The notes under the pieces are model-generated. The model was given only the letters and a program-made list of their open reading frames with translations. It was not told the origin of the DNA and made no database searches. This document shows, piece by piece, positions 8,355 to 17,267 of a stretch of 64,000 nt of DNA. The stretch spans positions 5,332,001 to 5,396,000 of the forward strand of contig CP036279.1 of the NCBI GenBank assembly GCA_007748055.1, given 5' to 3'. The stretch is from Kolteria novifilia (GTDB taxonomy: Bacteria > Planctomycetota > Planctomycetia > Kolteriales > Kolteriaceae). Both the position numbers and the translations under genes were made by a program. Every line of letters starts with the position of its first letter. Position 1 is the first letter of the stretch.

Positions 8355-9950
8355 ATGCGTCGGCTTAGGCTTCGGGTTCCCCGCGAGGATGGCTCCTTGT
8401 TCTGTGTCGCTCCCTTCGAGGGGTGGCCCGAGCAGACCCGATCGAATCAGCAACTCTTGAACCAGTCCGCGAGGATGATCGCGGGCTTGTCCCTCGCGTC
8501 CTACCGTCGGCTGGCGCGTGCCGAAGCGCTCGACGCGGCGGCGCGCTACCTGGGCGAATTTGGTCAGAACACTCCCACTCCGTCCGAGGGCCCGTTGGTG
8601 GTGACAAGTCACCAGCCGGAACTCTTTCACAACGGCGTATGGATCAAGGCGTTCGGAGCCAGCCGCCTCGCCCAACGGCTTGAAGGCTGTTCGCTCAACG
8701 TCCTGATCGACACCGACTTACTCTCCTCGACGGTGGTCCCCATCCCGACGGGAACGGTGGGAGCCACCCTGCTCTCCTTCACTCCCTTCGACGCTTCCGG
8801 CCCCGAAGTCCCATACGAGGAACGCACCGTCCTCGACGAGAAGACCTTCTCCCGATTCGGAGAGACGGTCGCCAAGCAGTTGGGATCGCTGGTCGAAAAG
8901 CCACTCATCCAAGAGTTCTGGCGACGCGTCGTCCACCATGGCAAGCGGACCGACCGCATCGGCGAGCGTTTCGCCGCCGGAAGACGCGATCTCGAACGAA
9001 CGATGGATTGCGCAAACCTCGAGGTGCCACTCAGTCGACTCTGCCGGACCAATTCCTTTGGTCGCTTGGCAGCCGAGATGATCCTCAGGGCTCCCGAGGT
9101 CGCGCGAACTCACAACCGCCTCTTGCTCGAATACCGTCGACTCAACCACATCAAGAGCCGTCACCATCCTTTCCCGGATCTAGCGATCGAGAAGGACCGA
9201 GTCGAGGTTCCGCTCTGGTGCTGGAGCGGCAAACGGCCGCAGCGGAAGCATCTCGTGGTCCGCACCACCGAGGACGCGATCGAGCTTCTCGCCGAGAGTG
9301 AGGTCGTCGCAACGCTCCCCAAGGCGGGCGACATCGGGGAACTCGCCGAGGCGATCGCGAAACTCAAGGGCATCAAGCTCCGCCCACGAGCAATCCTCAC
9401 CACGCTCTTCCTGCGGCTGGGCCTGGCGGACTTTTTCATCCACGGCATCGGAGGCGGCAAATACGACGAACTGACCGACGCCTTTCTGGAGGAGTTTTGG
9501 GGCGTCGAGCCTCCCCACTTCGGCATCCTCTCGGGAACGAACCTCTTGCCGGCGGCATCGCAACTCGGCCCCGATCCGCGCCAAGAACTCTCTGCCAGAC
9601 TGCGTGACATGACCTGGAATCCCGATCGTTTTCTTGACGATCTCTTCCTCGAGCGAGAACCCATCTCGAGTTGGATCGAGCGCAAGTACGAACTGATGGA
9701 GCAAAGCGACGGGACGCGACACGAACGGCGTGCTCGCTATCGGGAGTTTCGACAGCTCAATGACCAGCTCCGTCCCTTCATCCAATCGGAGATCGACGAC
9801 CTCAAGGAACGACTCGACCAGTTGAGCGAGCGTCGCCAGGGGGATGAAGCACTCCGTTCGCGAGAATTTCCCTTTTGCCTACACCCGCGTGGCTCGATCG
9901 ATAAGCTCTCTTTGGCCCTGGATGCCCGGTTGGTCCCGGCCGCCAGCTAA
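8355..9950 (+). CDS. Conserved-looking protein of unknown function, 531 aa
   Basis: I do not recognise this family. ATG 8355 follows the glycosyltransferase stop by one base, indicating translational coupling. The protein is soluble-looking, without signal peptide or membrane helix. The segment VVTSHQPELFHNGVWIKAF followed by LNVLIDTD vaguely recalls the TGQQxGLF...YK segment of BshC (bacillithiol synthase), but the rest does not obviously align, so I do not call it BshC. The C-terminal part has a charged helical stretch (FRQLNDQLRPFIQSEIDDLKERLDQLSERR) that could form a coiled coil. Context links it to a lipid-phosphate type glycosyltransferase and two HAD phosphatases. Confidence 0.75.
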   Translation: MRRLRLRVPREDGSLFCVAPFEGWPEQTRSNQQLLNQSARMIAGLSLASYRRLARAEALDAAARYLGEFGQNTPTPSEGPLVVTSHQPELFHNGVWIKAFGASRLAQRLEGCSLNVLIDTDLLSSTVVPIPTGTVGATLLSFTPFDASGPEVPYEERTVLDEKTFSRFGETVAKQLGSLVEKPLIQEFWRRVVHHGKRTDRIGERFAAGRRDLERTMDCANLEVPLSRLCRTNSFGRLAAEMILRAPEVARTHNRLLLEYRRLNHIKSRHHPFPDLAIEKDRVEVPLWCWSGKRPQRKHLVVRTTEDAIELLAESEVVATLPKAGDIGELAEAIAKLKGIKLRPRAILTTLFLRLGLADFFIHGIGGGKYDELTDAFLEEFWGVEPPHFGILSGTNLLPAASQLGPDPRQELSARLRDMTWNPDRFLDDLFLEREPISSWIERKYELMEQSDGTRHERRARYREFRQLNDQLRPFIQSEIDDLKERLDQLSERRQGDEALRSREFPFCLHPRGSIDKLSLALDARLVPAAS

Positions 9951-9973
9951 CCAGCTCGAGAGGCGAACGAGCC

Positions 9974-10579
9974 ATGAGCTCCCAGAGTGACAACCAAAGC
10001 GATATTCAAAGCGACGACCAAGCGATCAACATCGCGCTCTTCGACATGGATGGAACGCTCGCCGACTACCACGATTCAATGGTGCGCGAACTGGCGCGAC
10101 TGAGCTGCCCCACCGAACCGGTCATCGATCTCGACCAGAATAGTCCCCCCGACTACCTCCGGGCCCGGATGGACTTGATCAAAGCTCGTCCCGGGTGGTG
10201 GTACGGCCTTGAGCCGCTCAAGAGTGGCTTCGACATCCTCCGCGTCGCCGAGAACGTCGGCTTCGACATCCACATCCTCACCAAGGCCCCACGCAATCAT
10301 TCGCTGGCGTGGAAGGAAAAGGTCGAGTGGTGCTCCCGCCATCTCGGCCCGGACACCAATGTCCACATCACGCAAGATAAAGGAATGGTCTACGGGACCG
10401 TCCTTGTCGACGACACGCCGGACTTCATGCTCCGCTGGCTGCGTTGGCGTCCGCGTGGGCTAGGGATCATGCCGGTCGCGTCCTACAACGCCGCCTTCTC
10501 CCACCCGAGTGTCATTCGCTACGACGGCACCAACCTTGACGAGGTCGAAGAGGCCCTCCAGCGGGTGAAGCGACGCTGA
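9974..10579 (+). CDS. HAD-family 5'(3')-deoxyribonucleotidase-like protein
   Basis: A 201-aa HAD hydrolase. After a Ser/Asp/Gln-rich leader of about 18 residues comes motif I, IALFDMDGTLADYHD, then IHILTKAPRNHSLAWKEKVEW (motif II Thr and the downstream Lys), then TVLVDDTPDFMLRWL (motif IV Asp pair). This order resembles the NT5C family, which dephosphorylates deoxynucleoside monophosphates. It starts 23 bp after the previous gene and probably belongs to the same transcript. The substrate assignment is by family resemblance only. Confidence 0.78.
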   Translation: MSSQSDNQSDIQSDDQAINIALFDMDGTLADYHDSMVRELARLSCPTEPVIDLDQNSPPDYLRARMDLIKARPGWWYGLEPLKSGFDILRVAENVGFDIHILTKAPRNHSLAWKEKVEWCSRHLGPDTNVHITQDKGMVYGTVLVDDTPDFMLRWLRWRPRGLGIMPVASYNAAFSHPSVIRYDGTNLDEVEEALQRVKRR

Positions 10580-10812
10580 TTCGCCCCGGTGCCGCGAGCG
10601 ACTGACCGCCTCAACCCTATCCATCGTCATCAAAAGACGTTACGACGTTGCTTCCCAACGATCGCCCCTCAAATCTCGTAGAAATGGTCGTCGGCAAACC
10701 CGAACCGACCCATCCCATCGGCTGTCTCATTCTCGGGTGGGGAGCCACTTTCCCCCCGATTGCCCTTTCCGTCGGGCGGGCGAGTTGGAAAAATAGGGAT
10801 GGAGTGCGATCC

Positions 10813-11244
10813 ATGAACGCCACCGGAGGAACCATCATCAGTACGGAAACCCATCCTCGTTCGCAGACGTTCGTCGAGGCTCGGGAGCGTGCCATTCTCA
10901 GTGCGAGAACGGCCCACGACAACCGGGCTCGTGATATCACCATCCTCGAAATGAAGGGTCTTGTCGACTGGGTCGACTACCTCGTGATCGCGACAGGCAA
11001 CAGTCGCCGTCAGATCATCACGATCGCCGACCGCATTGAGGAGGCTCTCAAGGAAGTCGGCGATGTTCGCCGGGGCATTGAGGGCTACGAACTCGGCAAC
11101 TGGATCATCCTCGACTACGGCGACATCGTCGTCCACGTCTTCAACGAGGAGAAGCGGGAGTACTACCAGCTCGAACACCTCTGGGCCGACGCCGAGCACA
11201 TTCCTTGGCAAGCCCCCAAGGCCGACACCGAGTCCCTCGACTGA
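10813..11244 (+). CDS. rsfS: Ribosomal silencing factor RsfS
   Basis: Binds ribosomal protein uL14 on the 50S subunit and blocks subunit joining when nutrients are limiting. Signature segments are present: DWVDYLVIATGNSRRQI near the middle, and GYELGNWIILDYGDIVVHVF followed by REYYQLEHLWADA near the end. ATG 10813 has GGAG about 8 nt upstream and gives 143 aa with a short N-terminal extension. An upstream in-frame start at 10648 would add 55 residues unrelated to the family. In many bacteria rsfS sits next to nadD; that gene is not seen here. Confidence 0.93.
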   Translation: MNATGGTIISTETHPRSQTFVEARERAILSARTAHDNRARDITILEMKGLVDWVDYLVIATGNSRRQIITIADRIEEALKEVGDVRRGIEGYELGNWIILDYGDIVVHVFNEEKREYYQLEHLWADAEHIPWQAPKADTESLD

Positions 11245-11322
11245 CGGGCATTCCAACCGCTCCCCCTTGTCCAAGGGGGAGAAGGAGGGGCTCTTCAGTG
11301 AGCCAACAACGTCCCCGGGTGG

Positions 11323-11345
11323 CCTCGGTTGCTTGCCAACCGAGG
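11323..11345. repeat. Perfect stem-loop, stem CCTCGGTTG, loop CTTGC
   Basis: A 9-bp perfect stem (CCTCGGTTG with CAACCGAGG) around the pentaloop CTTGC. It shares the loop with 3564-3580 but has an unrelated stem. Confidence 0.6.
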
Positions 11346-11434
11346 TGGCGCAGCCACAAGAGCCCCAGAACCCAATGATCATCGGACGGAGGGGCGAACC
11401 CTCTTCAAAAGCGGCCTCTTGTTCGCTTCGCGAA

Positions 11435-11457
11435 CCCAGATTGGCAAGCAATCTGGG
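11435..11457. repeat. Perfect stem-loop, stem CCCAGATTG, loop GCAAG
   Basis: A 9-bp perfect stem (CCCAGATTG with CAATCTGGG) around GCAAG, the reverse complement of the CTTGC loop in the neighbouring hairpin, so on the other strand it is the same kind of element. Confidence 0.6.
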
Positions 11458-11735
11458 CCACCCATCCGCTCCTCCGACTGCTCCCCCTCTTCCCAAGGGG
11501 CATCCCGACCGCTCAACCTTGTCCCAAGGGGGAGAAGGAGGGGGGCTTTCTTCAGGACGATCTAAGTCGTTCCAAGACAGAGCTCTTCGTCTCGATCTTC
11601 TTTGCCTCATTGATGTTGCGGCGATTCAAACGTGGTCAAGAGTGGTCAAGGATTCTCATCCGTCGGATCAATCATTGTCACACTGTGTCAATGTAGCGAT
11701 GTTGCCAGGGTGCCTCCATGCAAGGAGGCCTATCC

Positions 11736-13664
11736 ATGGCCAGTATTCAATTGGAACCGCCGCTCCAGCCGCGGTCGGATAATGTGCTACGAGTCGTGTT
11801 GGTTGTACGCATCAGCACCGTGCATCAGGACGCTCGCAGTCTTGAGGATCAAGCGGCGCTGCTACGCCGTTGGGTCCACGATCGGTACGACGGAGAGGTG
11901 GAGTTCCGCAAGATCGCAAGCCGCGGCAGCGGTGAGCACCTCGATCGAGTGGAACTAAACGAGTTGGAAGAGACGATCGAGAGTCGCCGATACGATCTGG
12001 TCATGGCGGAGGATCTCGGCCGAATCTGCCGACGCACGCGAGCGTTCGAGTTCTGCGAGCTGGCAGAGGACGCGGATGCCCGTTTGATCGCCGTCAACGA
12101 CAATGTTGATACCGCCGTCGAAGAGTGGCGTCTTGCCGCCGTCTTCTCCGTGTTTCGCCATGAGGGCGACAATCGCAACACCAGCAAGCGGATCCGCCGT
12201 ACCTTGCGGAATCGGTTTCAACACGGTGGGGTAGTTCAAACACTTCCTTACGGGTACGAGAAATCAAATGGCAGCAGCCTCGATACCGATGTGAGAAAGC
12301 GACCCGAGGCCGAATCGGTCTACTCGACTTGGTTCGACAAACTTGAGGATGGGGCTACGTACTCGGAGATTGCCGATTGGCTCAACGAAAACGAGATCCC
12401 GACTGGCCAATGGTGTCGTCTCTCCAAGTGGACTCCGCAGATGGTCTCTCGAGTCACGAACAACCCGATCCTAAAAGGTGTTCGGCAACGGAACAAGAAG
12501 ATCTCGAAGAGGCTCAACAAAACGGGAAGATCGAGGTCGGTGCATGCGCCGATTGACGAGTTGCTTGAGAGAAGCTGTGCCCATCTCGCTTTCATCGAGC
12601 CGGAGCGGTATGACCGCACCATCCGCATGCTCAAGAGACGCAATCAGAAGTACTGCCGAGGGCTCAAGGAAGGAGTCGACAGCCGGAAGAACGTACCCAA
12701 GAAGCGGACTGTTTGGCCAGGGCAGAGCATCACGTGCGGGATTTGCGGCCGCGGTTTTCACTACGGTGGCAACGGACAGAGCGACCATCTGATCTGCATT
12801 GGCTCCAAAGAGTATTGCTGCTGGAACGGAGTATCGTTCTCCGGACCAATGGCCGCGTCCAAGATCTGCGATGCGATTCTCAAAGAGGTGTACAAATTGC
12901 CCGATTACGACGAAGCTCAGACGATCGAGCTGCGACGACAGCTTGAGGAGCATCACCGCACTCGAGATGACTCTCGTCGTCGACTTGAACAAGAGCTTCG
13001 ACAACTGAGGAGGCAGATCGACAATGTCATGTCACTTGTCCGGGAAGGAGGACCACTGCGGTCGCCCCGAGAGGAATTGCGCCGCCTCGAAGACGAGGAG
13101 AGCCTGATCAAGGACGAACTCTTCGCCATGAACGGCAAGGAGCGAGATTCCGCCGTGCTCCCTTCCCGAGAATTGATCTTGGCGAACGCGACACGGTGGT
13201 GCGTCGAATTGGCACGTGACAGCCCGGAGTTCGCGAGGGTGATGAGAACGCTGATCCCAGACCTTCGAGTCTATCCCGTCCGCTCAATCGACGGAGGCAG
13301 GACGGTCGTGAGAGCAGAATTCACCTTGCATCTGTCTAGCGTGCTTCTCGATTGCCATGGCGTCCAATGTCCAGAGTTGCTCCGGATACCAATGGCCGTC
13401 GATCTCTTCGATCCGCCGCAGAGAATCTCCTTCATGACGGAGGTCATGCGATTGTGGCATGAGGGGAAGCTCACGGAACGGGAGATCGCTGCACAGCTCG
13501 GGATCACTCAGCCCGTCGTCCAGCGAGCTAAAAGACTTGCCCGTTTGCTGCAAGAGATGAGTCTCGACGATCCCTACGGCCGCGTCTTGGATGCCTCAGG
13601 ATTGGGTAGCAAGTACCGTCGGCATCTTCACCCACGCTACCGGTTCGATCCGCTCATCGAGTGA
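11736..13664 (+). CDS. Large serine recombinase (site-specific integrase/resolvase superfamily)
   Basis: A 642-aa serine recombinase likely to insert or excise a mobile element. The N-terminal resolvase domain contains VLVVRISTVHQD with the expected catalytic Ser27 and Arg25, followed by the Arg-rich MAEDLGRICRR. The central recombinase domain includes PYGYEK and the SEIADWLNENEIPT helix typical of this family. A zinc-ribbon segment follows (CGICGRGFH...CIG...CCW). Then come a charged coiled-coil region and a C-terminal helix-turn-helix-like segment (LTEREIAAQLGITQPVVQRAKRL). ATG 11736 is chosen over 11718 because AAGGAGG lies exactly 7 nt upstream of it. It is the first gene of a low-density accessory region. 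I could not identify att sites. Confidence 0.93.
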   Translation: MASIQLEPPLQPRSDNVLRVVLVVRISTVHQDARSLEDQAALLRRWVHDRYDGEVEFRKIASRGSGEHLDRVELNELEETIESRRYDLVMAEDLGRICRRTRAFEFCELAEDADARLIAVNDNVDTAVEEWRLAAVFSVFRHEGDNRNTSKRIRRTLRNRFQHGGVVQTLPYGYEKSNGSSLDTDVRKRPEAESVYSTWFDKLEDGATYSEIADWLNENEIPTGQWCRLSKWTPQMVSRVTNNPILKGVRQRNKKISKRLNKTGRSRSVHAPIDELLERSCAHLAFIEPERYDRTIRMLKRRNQKYCRGLKEGVDSRKNVPKKRTVWPGQSITCGICGRGFHYGGNGQSDHLICIGSKEYCCWNGVSFSGPMAASKICDAILKEVYKLPDYDEAQTIELRRQLEEHHRTRDDSRRRLEQELRQLRRQIDNVMSLVREGGPLRSPREELRRLEDEESLIKDELFAMNGKERDSAVLPSRELILANATRWCVELARDSPEFARVMRTLIPDLRVYPVRSIDGGRTVVRAEFTLHLSSVLLDCHGVQCPELLRIPMAVDLFDPPQRISFMTEVMRLWHEGKLTEREIAAQLGITQPVVQRAKRLARLLQEMSLDDPYGRVLDASGLGSKYRRHLHPRYRFDPLIE

Positions 13665-13700
13665 TCGTTCTCGCGTCCGCAAGAATTCGGCTACCCTTCT

Positions 13701-13740
13701 CGCCCCATGCTTTGACAAGAAGCGTGGGGCGATTGCTTTT
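13701..13740 (+). terminator. Hairpin downstream of recombinase gene (probable terminator)
   Basis: A 12-bp stem CGCCCCATGCTT/AAGCGTGGGGCG (one G-T wobble) with a 7-nt loop lies 36 bp after the recombinase stop and is followed by GATTGCTTTT. The T run is short, so termination may be partial. Confidence 0.6.
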
Positions 13741-13955
13741 GCGCGTCGGCGATCGGCCGCGGCGACGTGGCCATGACGACGGCAAACCGTGGCCGAGATG
13801 AAAGGAGGCCAGAAACCGTTTCAGTCACACCAGGACCGTACGATCAGTCCGCGGACTCGTAGCGAGATGATCGGAGAGGAGGTGATGTTGCTGTTGCCAT
13901 CCTTTGTGTGGTGCTTGTTTCGACACAATCTGACCGACAGCACGAGGAATCGACC

Positions 13956-14177
13956 ATGAGAAGTACTGGACCGCCCTTGGAAGGCGAAGTTCGTTGCGAG
14001 GATGTTCGGGTTGCTCTCCGGAAACTCCTTGGCCTCTTGGCAGGTCGAGCAATCGGGAGCAAAGAGCCTTGCGACGTCGCATCGATCAACGAGTCGGTGC
14101 ATCAGTTCGAGTCACCAGAAGAGACAGGAAACCGGTCTTGCCGACGTCCAGAAGAATTGAGCGACGGCAATCGGTAG
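13956..14177 (+). CDS. Small hypothetical protein, 73 aa
   Basis: ATG 13956 is preceded by CACGAGGAAT with suitable spacing. The first half (VRCEDVRVALRKLLGLLAGRAIG) could form an amphipathic helix; the second half is polar and Arg-rich. I recognise no family. A short upstream frame near 13773-13860 contains DERRPE, reminiscent of the NNERRPL end of the small gene at 18196, which may mark a decayed relative. It could be a real small gene of the mobile region or chance. Confidence 0.35.
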   Translation: MRSTGPPLEGEVRCEDVRVALRKLLGLLAGRAIGSKEPCDVASINESVHQFESPEETGNRSCRRPEELSDGNR

Positions 14178-14779
14178 AGTTCCTTCGGCAAGTGAACCGC
14201 GTCTCGGGACGCAATCATGCGGGTCTGGCTAGCCAAAGGATTTCAAGACGCAATAGGGAAATCCCCAATGCCTATTCCTGGGCGAGGGGATAGTGTCACG
14301 GAATGGATGCAGAACTCCCATTCCTTGGAACGGCGTCGATGTCGCGGATGGAAGCCGCTGAGTTGATTGCCGTGCATTGCCGGCGGAGAGCTACCGAGAA
14401 GCTTGACGTCCGAAGAAGGCAACTGCACGCCAACGAGTGGATCGCGGCTTCCGCATGGTGTATACGAAAGGATGTAGACGTTCGGCGAGTACCGGGATGA
14501 CCGGCGCCTGACCGCCAACAACAAGGAGACACAAGCGACTCGATCATGGTGGCTCGGTCGCGGCCACATCGACAATTCGAGCGACGCGCAAGCGTCCGGT
14601 TTCTGCTTCTCAGGAAAACGGCCAAACTGGGCCCCCACGGGTCCTTTATCTCACGAGGCAGACACTTGGACCGCGCTCCCCGTACGGGAGCGTCGGCCGA
14701 GGTCTGTTCGTGAGTGCCCCTTGGCCGGGGTTCCTGAGAGCAGTGTCTTGGTTCGACGCTCTCGCTTTAAGGGGATCCC
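14178..14779. other. Gene-poor stretch inside accessory region
   Basis: No supportable gene. Short frames here have no start context. The stretch includes CGCAAGCGTCCGGTTTCTGC near 14587-14606, which looks like a dispersed noncoding repeat, and a hairpin CGCTCCC-CGTAC-GGGAGCG near 14675-14693. It ends with a strong AAGGGG site before the lipoprotein start at 14780. Confidence 0.4.
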
Positions 14780-15385
14780 ATGAACGCTCTCTTCAATAGA
14801 AGCTGCTTCTCTCTCGATCGTTCTCGTTCACGATGCCGATTTGGCGCAACGATACTTTGCCTACCTCACGTCATCATCATGTCGCTGCTCGCTGTCGGCG
14901 GCTGTGGGAAGCAGACACAACCTGCCCCAAGAAATACCGACGTTGATCCGCCGAGCACATTCCCTCTCAGCCAGCCGCAGCAGGAAGCTCCCGCACTCGC
15001 TCGGCTGAATTTCCGCTGGGGCGACGCAACCTCCGAACTGATCGCGATCGTCCAGAGGCTGCCACCGGAAGATCGGCTCGCCGTCGGCCTGGGAGCGTTG
15101 GCTACCGGGGTCGACATCTACGGGGCACGTGTCCAGCTGACCAATACGGGCAACGTGCCGCTTCGCATCTTTCCCCAAAACATCCTCATCCATTTCGGCG
15201 GCGAGACGACCGAAGTCTATACGTTCCCCCACCAACTCTTTCTCCGCCCAACCATCCTACAGCCGAACGATCAGGTCGAAGGCGTGGTGGCCTACTCGGC
15301 GCGGATGGACATCGGGGCGGCCATTCGACTCGGATCGGGAGAGATGTCCTACCGCGACCCAACAATCCTCGTGACCTACGACTGA
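14780..15385 (+). CDS. Putative lipoprotein of unknown function
   Basis: A 201-aa protein with an N-terminal signal sequence that includes a hydrophobic run (TILCLPHVIIMSLLAVGG) ending in the lipobox-like LAVGGC, giving a predicted lipidated Cys at about residue 42. The n-region is long and Arg-rich. After a Pro/Gln-rich linker comes a compact beta-rich domain (VQLTNTGNVPLRIFPQNILIHFGG) resembling an immunoglobulin-like fold; I cannot assign a family. AAGGGG lies 7 nt upstream of the ATG. It sits before two GYF-domain genes on the same strand. Confidence 0.75.
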   Translation: MNALFNRSCFSLDRSRSRCRFGATILCLPHVIIMSLLAVGGCGKQTQPAPRNTDVDPPSTFPLSQPQQEAPALARLNFRWGDATSELIAIVQRLPPEDRLAVGLGALATGVDIYGARVQLTNTGNVPLRIFPQNILIHFGGETTEVYTFPHQLFLRPTILQPNDQVEGVVAYSARMDIGAAIRLGSGEMSYRDPTILVTYD

Positions 15386-15456
15386 CGGGCAATTCCGCCG
15401 TGAGCGTGAACGACTGCCCGTGCCTTGCAAATGAGTTCATTCAACAGGAGAACCGT

Positions 15457-16641
15457 GTGAGTACGCAAGAGTTCTACGTCAAGAACGGAGCAGAAGTGGA
15501 CGGTCCCTTCTCTCTCGACCAACTTCGGACCAAGCAGCAAGAAGGGAGGATTGTTCCAGAGACAGAGATCAGCAGAGATCGCGTCCGGTGGAAGCCGGCC
15601 GGCGCCGTACGTGGCCTCTTCAAGAGTCAACAGAACGATTCCGAGTCGTCCAATGATGGCTCTTCGCCCAATCCGAAAGAGAAGCCCCAGTGGTGGCTCT
15701 CGCTCAATGGTGAGCCTGACGGCCCCTTTACGAGGGAGGCGATCCTCGCTCGAATCGGTGAAACGACGGGAAAGGTGGACCTGCTCGCTTGTCTGTTGGG
15801 CGAAAAGGAATGGAAGCCGATCTCGTCGTTCCCGGAGTTCGCACCAGTTGAATTGGAAGGGGTGAACGACGATTCCAACGGGAGTGGCGAGAAACGATGG
15901 TGGCTTCACTACAGCGGCCAGACGACCGAACCGCTCTCTCGCGACAGCGTTGAGTCGATATTGTCTTCCCGAAAGGTGCCCTCCGATGCGCTGATCTGCC
16001 TCGTCGGCTCGGACTCATGGCTGTCCATTCGTCAAGTGACCGAATTCGCTCGTCTCGTCCCTCCACCGCTACCGTCTCACAGCCATGGCGGAGGAACTGG
16101 TGCCAGTGGTCCCGTCGACCGGAGCACCCTTTGGGACCATCCTCTGGTCAACCCTCGGCTTCCTACCATGGCGAACTGGATCTGCATCTACGCGATCGTC
16201 GTCTCGCCTGTCCTCTATTGTTTGTGGTGGATCGTCGGCCTCGGTACGTCACCACTCTTTGCGGACGACTCGTGGTTTCGAGGCATGGAGTTCATTTCCC
16301 ACCTCACGCTCGATCTAGCGTACCTGATCGTTGCCGTCTTCCTTTTCGTTGGAGGCATTCGCCTGAAGAACATTCAGCGATCCGGCGCCTTCCTCACTCG
16401 TTGGTGCATTTGGGCGAACATCATTCTCAACATCGGCGGCACCTTGTTGTTCGGGACCCTTGGATTCTTCGCTGGACTCAACGGAGAGCACCATTTCGCT
16501 CCGGTAAGCGAATTCGCAACAGTGGGAGACACGGTCTCTGAACTCCTCTTGCCGGTCTACGTGATGGCATTCGTATTCGAGTTATTCGCGCTCGTTTGGA
16601 TTCACCGACACGAGCAGGAGCTTCCGCTGGAGACGGAGTGA
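15457..16641 (+). CDS. GYF_2-domain membrane protein with repeated GYF-like units
   Basis: GTG 15457 has CAGGAG 6 nt upstream and places a GYF_2-type domain at the very N-terminus (EFYVKNGAEVDGPFSLDQL). Two more related units follow: WWLSLNGEPDGPFTREAIL and WWLHYSGQTTEPLSRDSVE. These domains are thought to bind proline-rich peptides. After a Pro/Ser/Gly linker come about four transmembrane helices (WICIYAIVVSPVLYCLWWIV, LDLAYLIVAVFLFVGGI, WANIILNIGGTLLFGTLGF, LLPVYVMAFVFELFALVWI). The total is 394 aa. An upstream in-frame GTG at 15400 is possible but has a poorer site. A second GYF_2 membrane protein follows. Function unknown. Confidence 0.82.
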   Translation: MSTQEFYVKNGAEVDGPFSLDQLRTKQQEGRIVPETEISRDRVRWKPAGAVRGLFKSQQNDSESSNDGSSPNPKEKPQWWLSLNGEPDGPFTREAILARIGETTGKVDLLACLLGEKEWKPISSFPEFAPVELEGVNDDSNGSGEKRWWLHYSGQTTEPLSRDSVESILSSRKVPSDALICLVGSDSWLSIRQVTEFARLVPPPLPSHSHGGGTGASGPVDRSTLWDHPLVNPRLPTMANWICIYAIVVSPVLYCLWWIVGLGTSPLFADDSWFRGMEFISHLTLDLAYLIVAVFLFVGGIRLKNIQRSGAFLTRWCIWANIILNIGGTLLFGTLGFFAGLNGEHHFAPVSEFATVGDTVSELLLPVYVMAFVFELFALVWIHRHEQELPLETE

Positions 16642-16771
16642 GACTCGTGCGAGCGACGACCCTTTCTTCGTCTCGCATCCTGAACGCATCTCGTCGATGC
16701 CGACCGAGACGGGTTCTCCCGAGCCTCATCTGATGCAACCAAGTTTCTCGAAGAGTGAGCGACCGACTCGA

Positions 16772-17209
16772 ATGTCCGACAAGCAACAATCTTCTCGGTG
16801 GTACTACGAACGCGAAGGAAAGAAGGAGGGGCCATGTACCTTTGAAGAACTGCGCCGACTTGCGGAGTCAGGAGTGATCTCCGAACGGACCAAGATCGGC
16901 AACGCGACCTCCCGTCAATGGATTCGGGCCGGAAACGTGCCAGGACTGCTCGGGAATCGCGAGCACCATGCGAGCAATGAGACGCCGGTTAAGTCGGAGT
17001 CAACAACGGGTCCAGCCGACATTGATCTCAAGCCACCTCCACTTCCGATGGAGGAGACAGAGCTCACTCGGAGGAGTTTCTGGGGAGCGGAGTGCTGCGG
17101 TTGCGTATCTGCTGTCATCCCAATCATCTTCCCGTTCCTCCTCTACTCGGCTGTCCGGAAGTTGGTCATGTGGTCGATTCGGCCTCGCAAACAAGACCGT
17201 TCTCGATAG
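16772..17209 (+). CDS. GYF_2-domain protein with C-terminal membrane segment
   Basis: A 145-aa protein with one GYF_2-type domain near residues 8-60 (RWYYEREGKKEGPCTFEELRRLAE), a Pro-rich stretch (LKPPPLPMEE) that might be a ligand for GYF domains, then a hydrophobic segment (VSAVIPIIFPFLLYSAV) and a basic C-terminus. ATG 16772 is the start closest to the domain; 16697 and 16733 are in-frame alternatives, none with a strong ribosome binding site. It probably works with the larger GYF_2 protein just upstream. Confidence 0.75.
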   Translation: MSDKQQSSRWYYEREGKKEGPCTFEELRRLAESGVISERTKIGNATSRQWIRAGNVPGLLGNREHHASNETPVKSESTTGPADIDLKPPPLPMEETELTRRSFWGAECCGCVSAVIPIIFPFLLYSAVRKLVMWSIRPRKQDRSR

Positions 17210-17267
17210 GCCGAAACGGCGACAAGCGACCTACGGCAACAACAATCAACTGAACACTGCGTTCGAC

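Larger units (their letters stand above)
11245..11735. other. Gene-free stretch rich in stem-loops at the edge of the accessory region
   Basis: No supportable gene. The stretch holds a GC-rich palindrome CCCCCTTGTCCAAGGGGG near 11263-11280 with a relative (CTTGTCCCAAGGGGGAG) near 11517-11533, and two perfect 9-bp hairpins at 11323-11345 and 11435-11457. It ends with an AAGGAGG site at 11722-11728 feeding the recombinase. Confidence 0.5.

Noticed and set aside
8355-9950. Bacillithiol synthase BshC
   Set aside because: Only one short segment is reminiscent; overall alignment and genomic context (no bshA or bshB) do not support it.
14243-14638. 131-residue minus-strand gene containing EKQKPDACAS
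   Set aside because: The segment looks like a dispersed noncoding repeat read in frame, and there is no start context or homology I can name.
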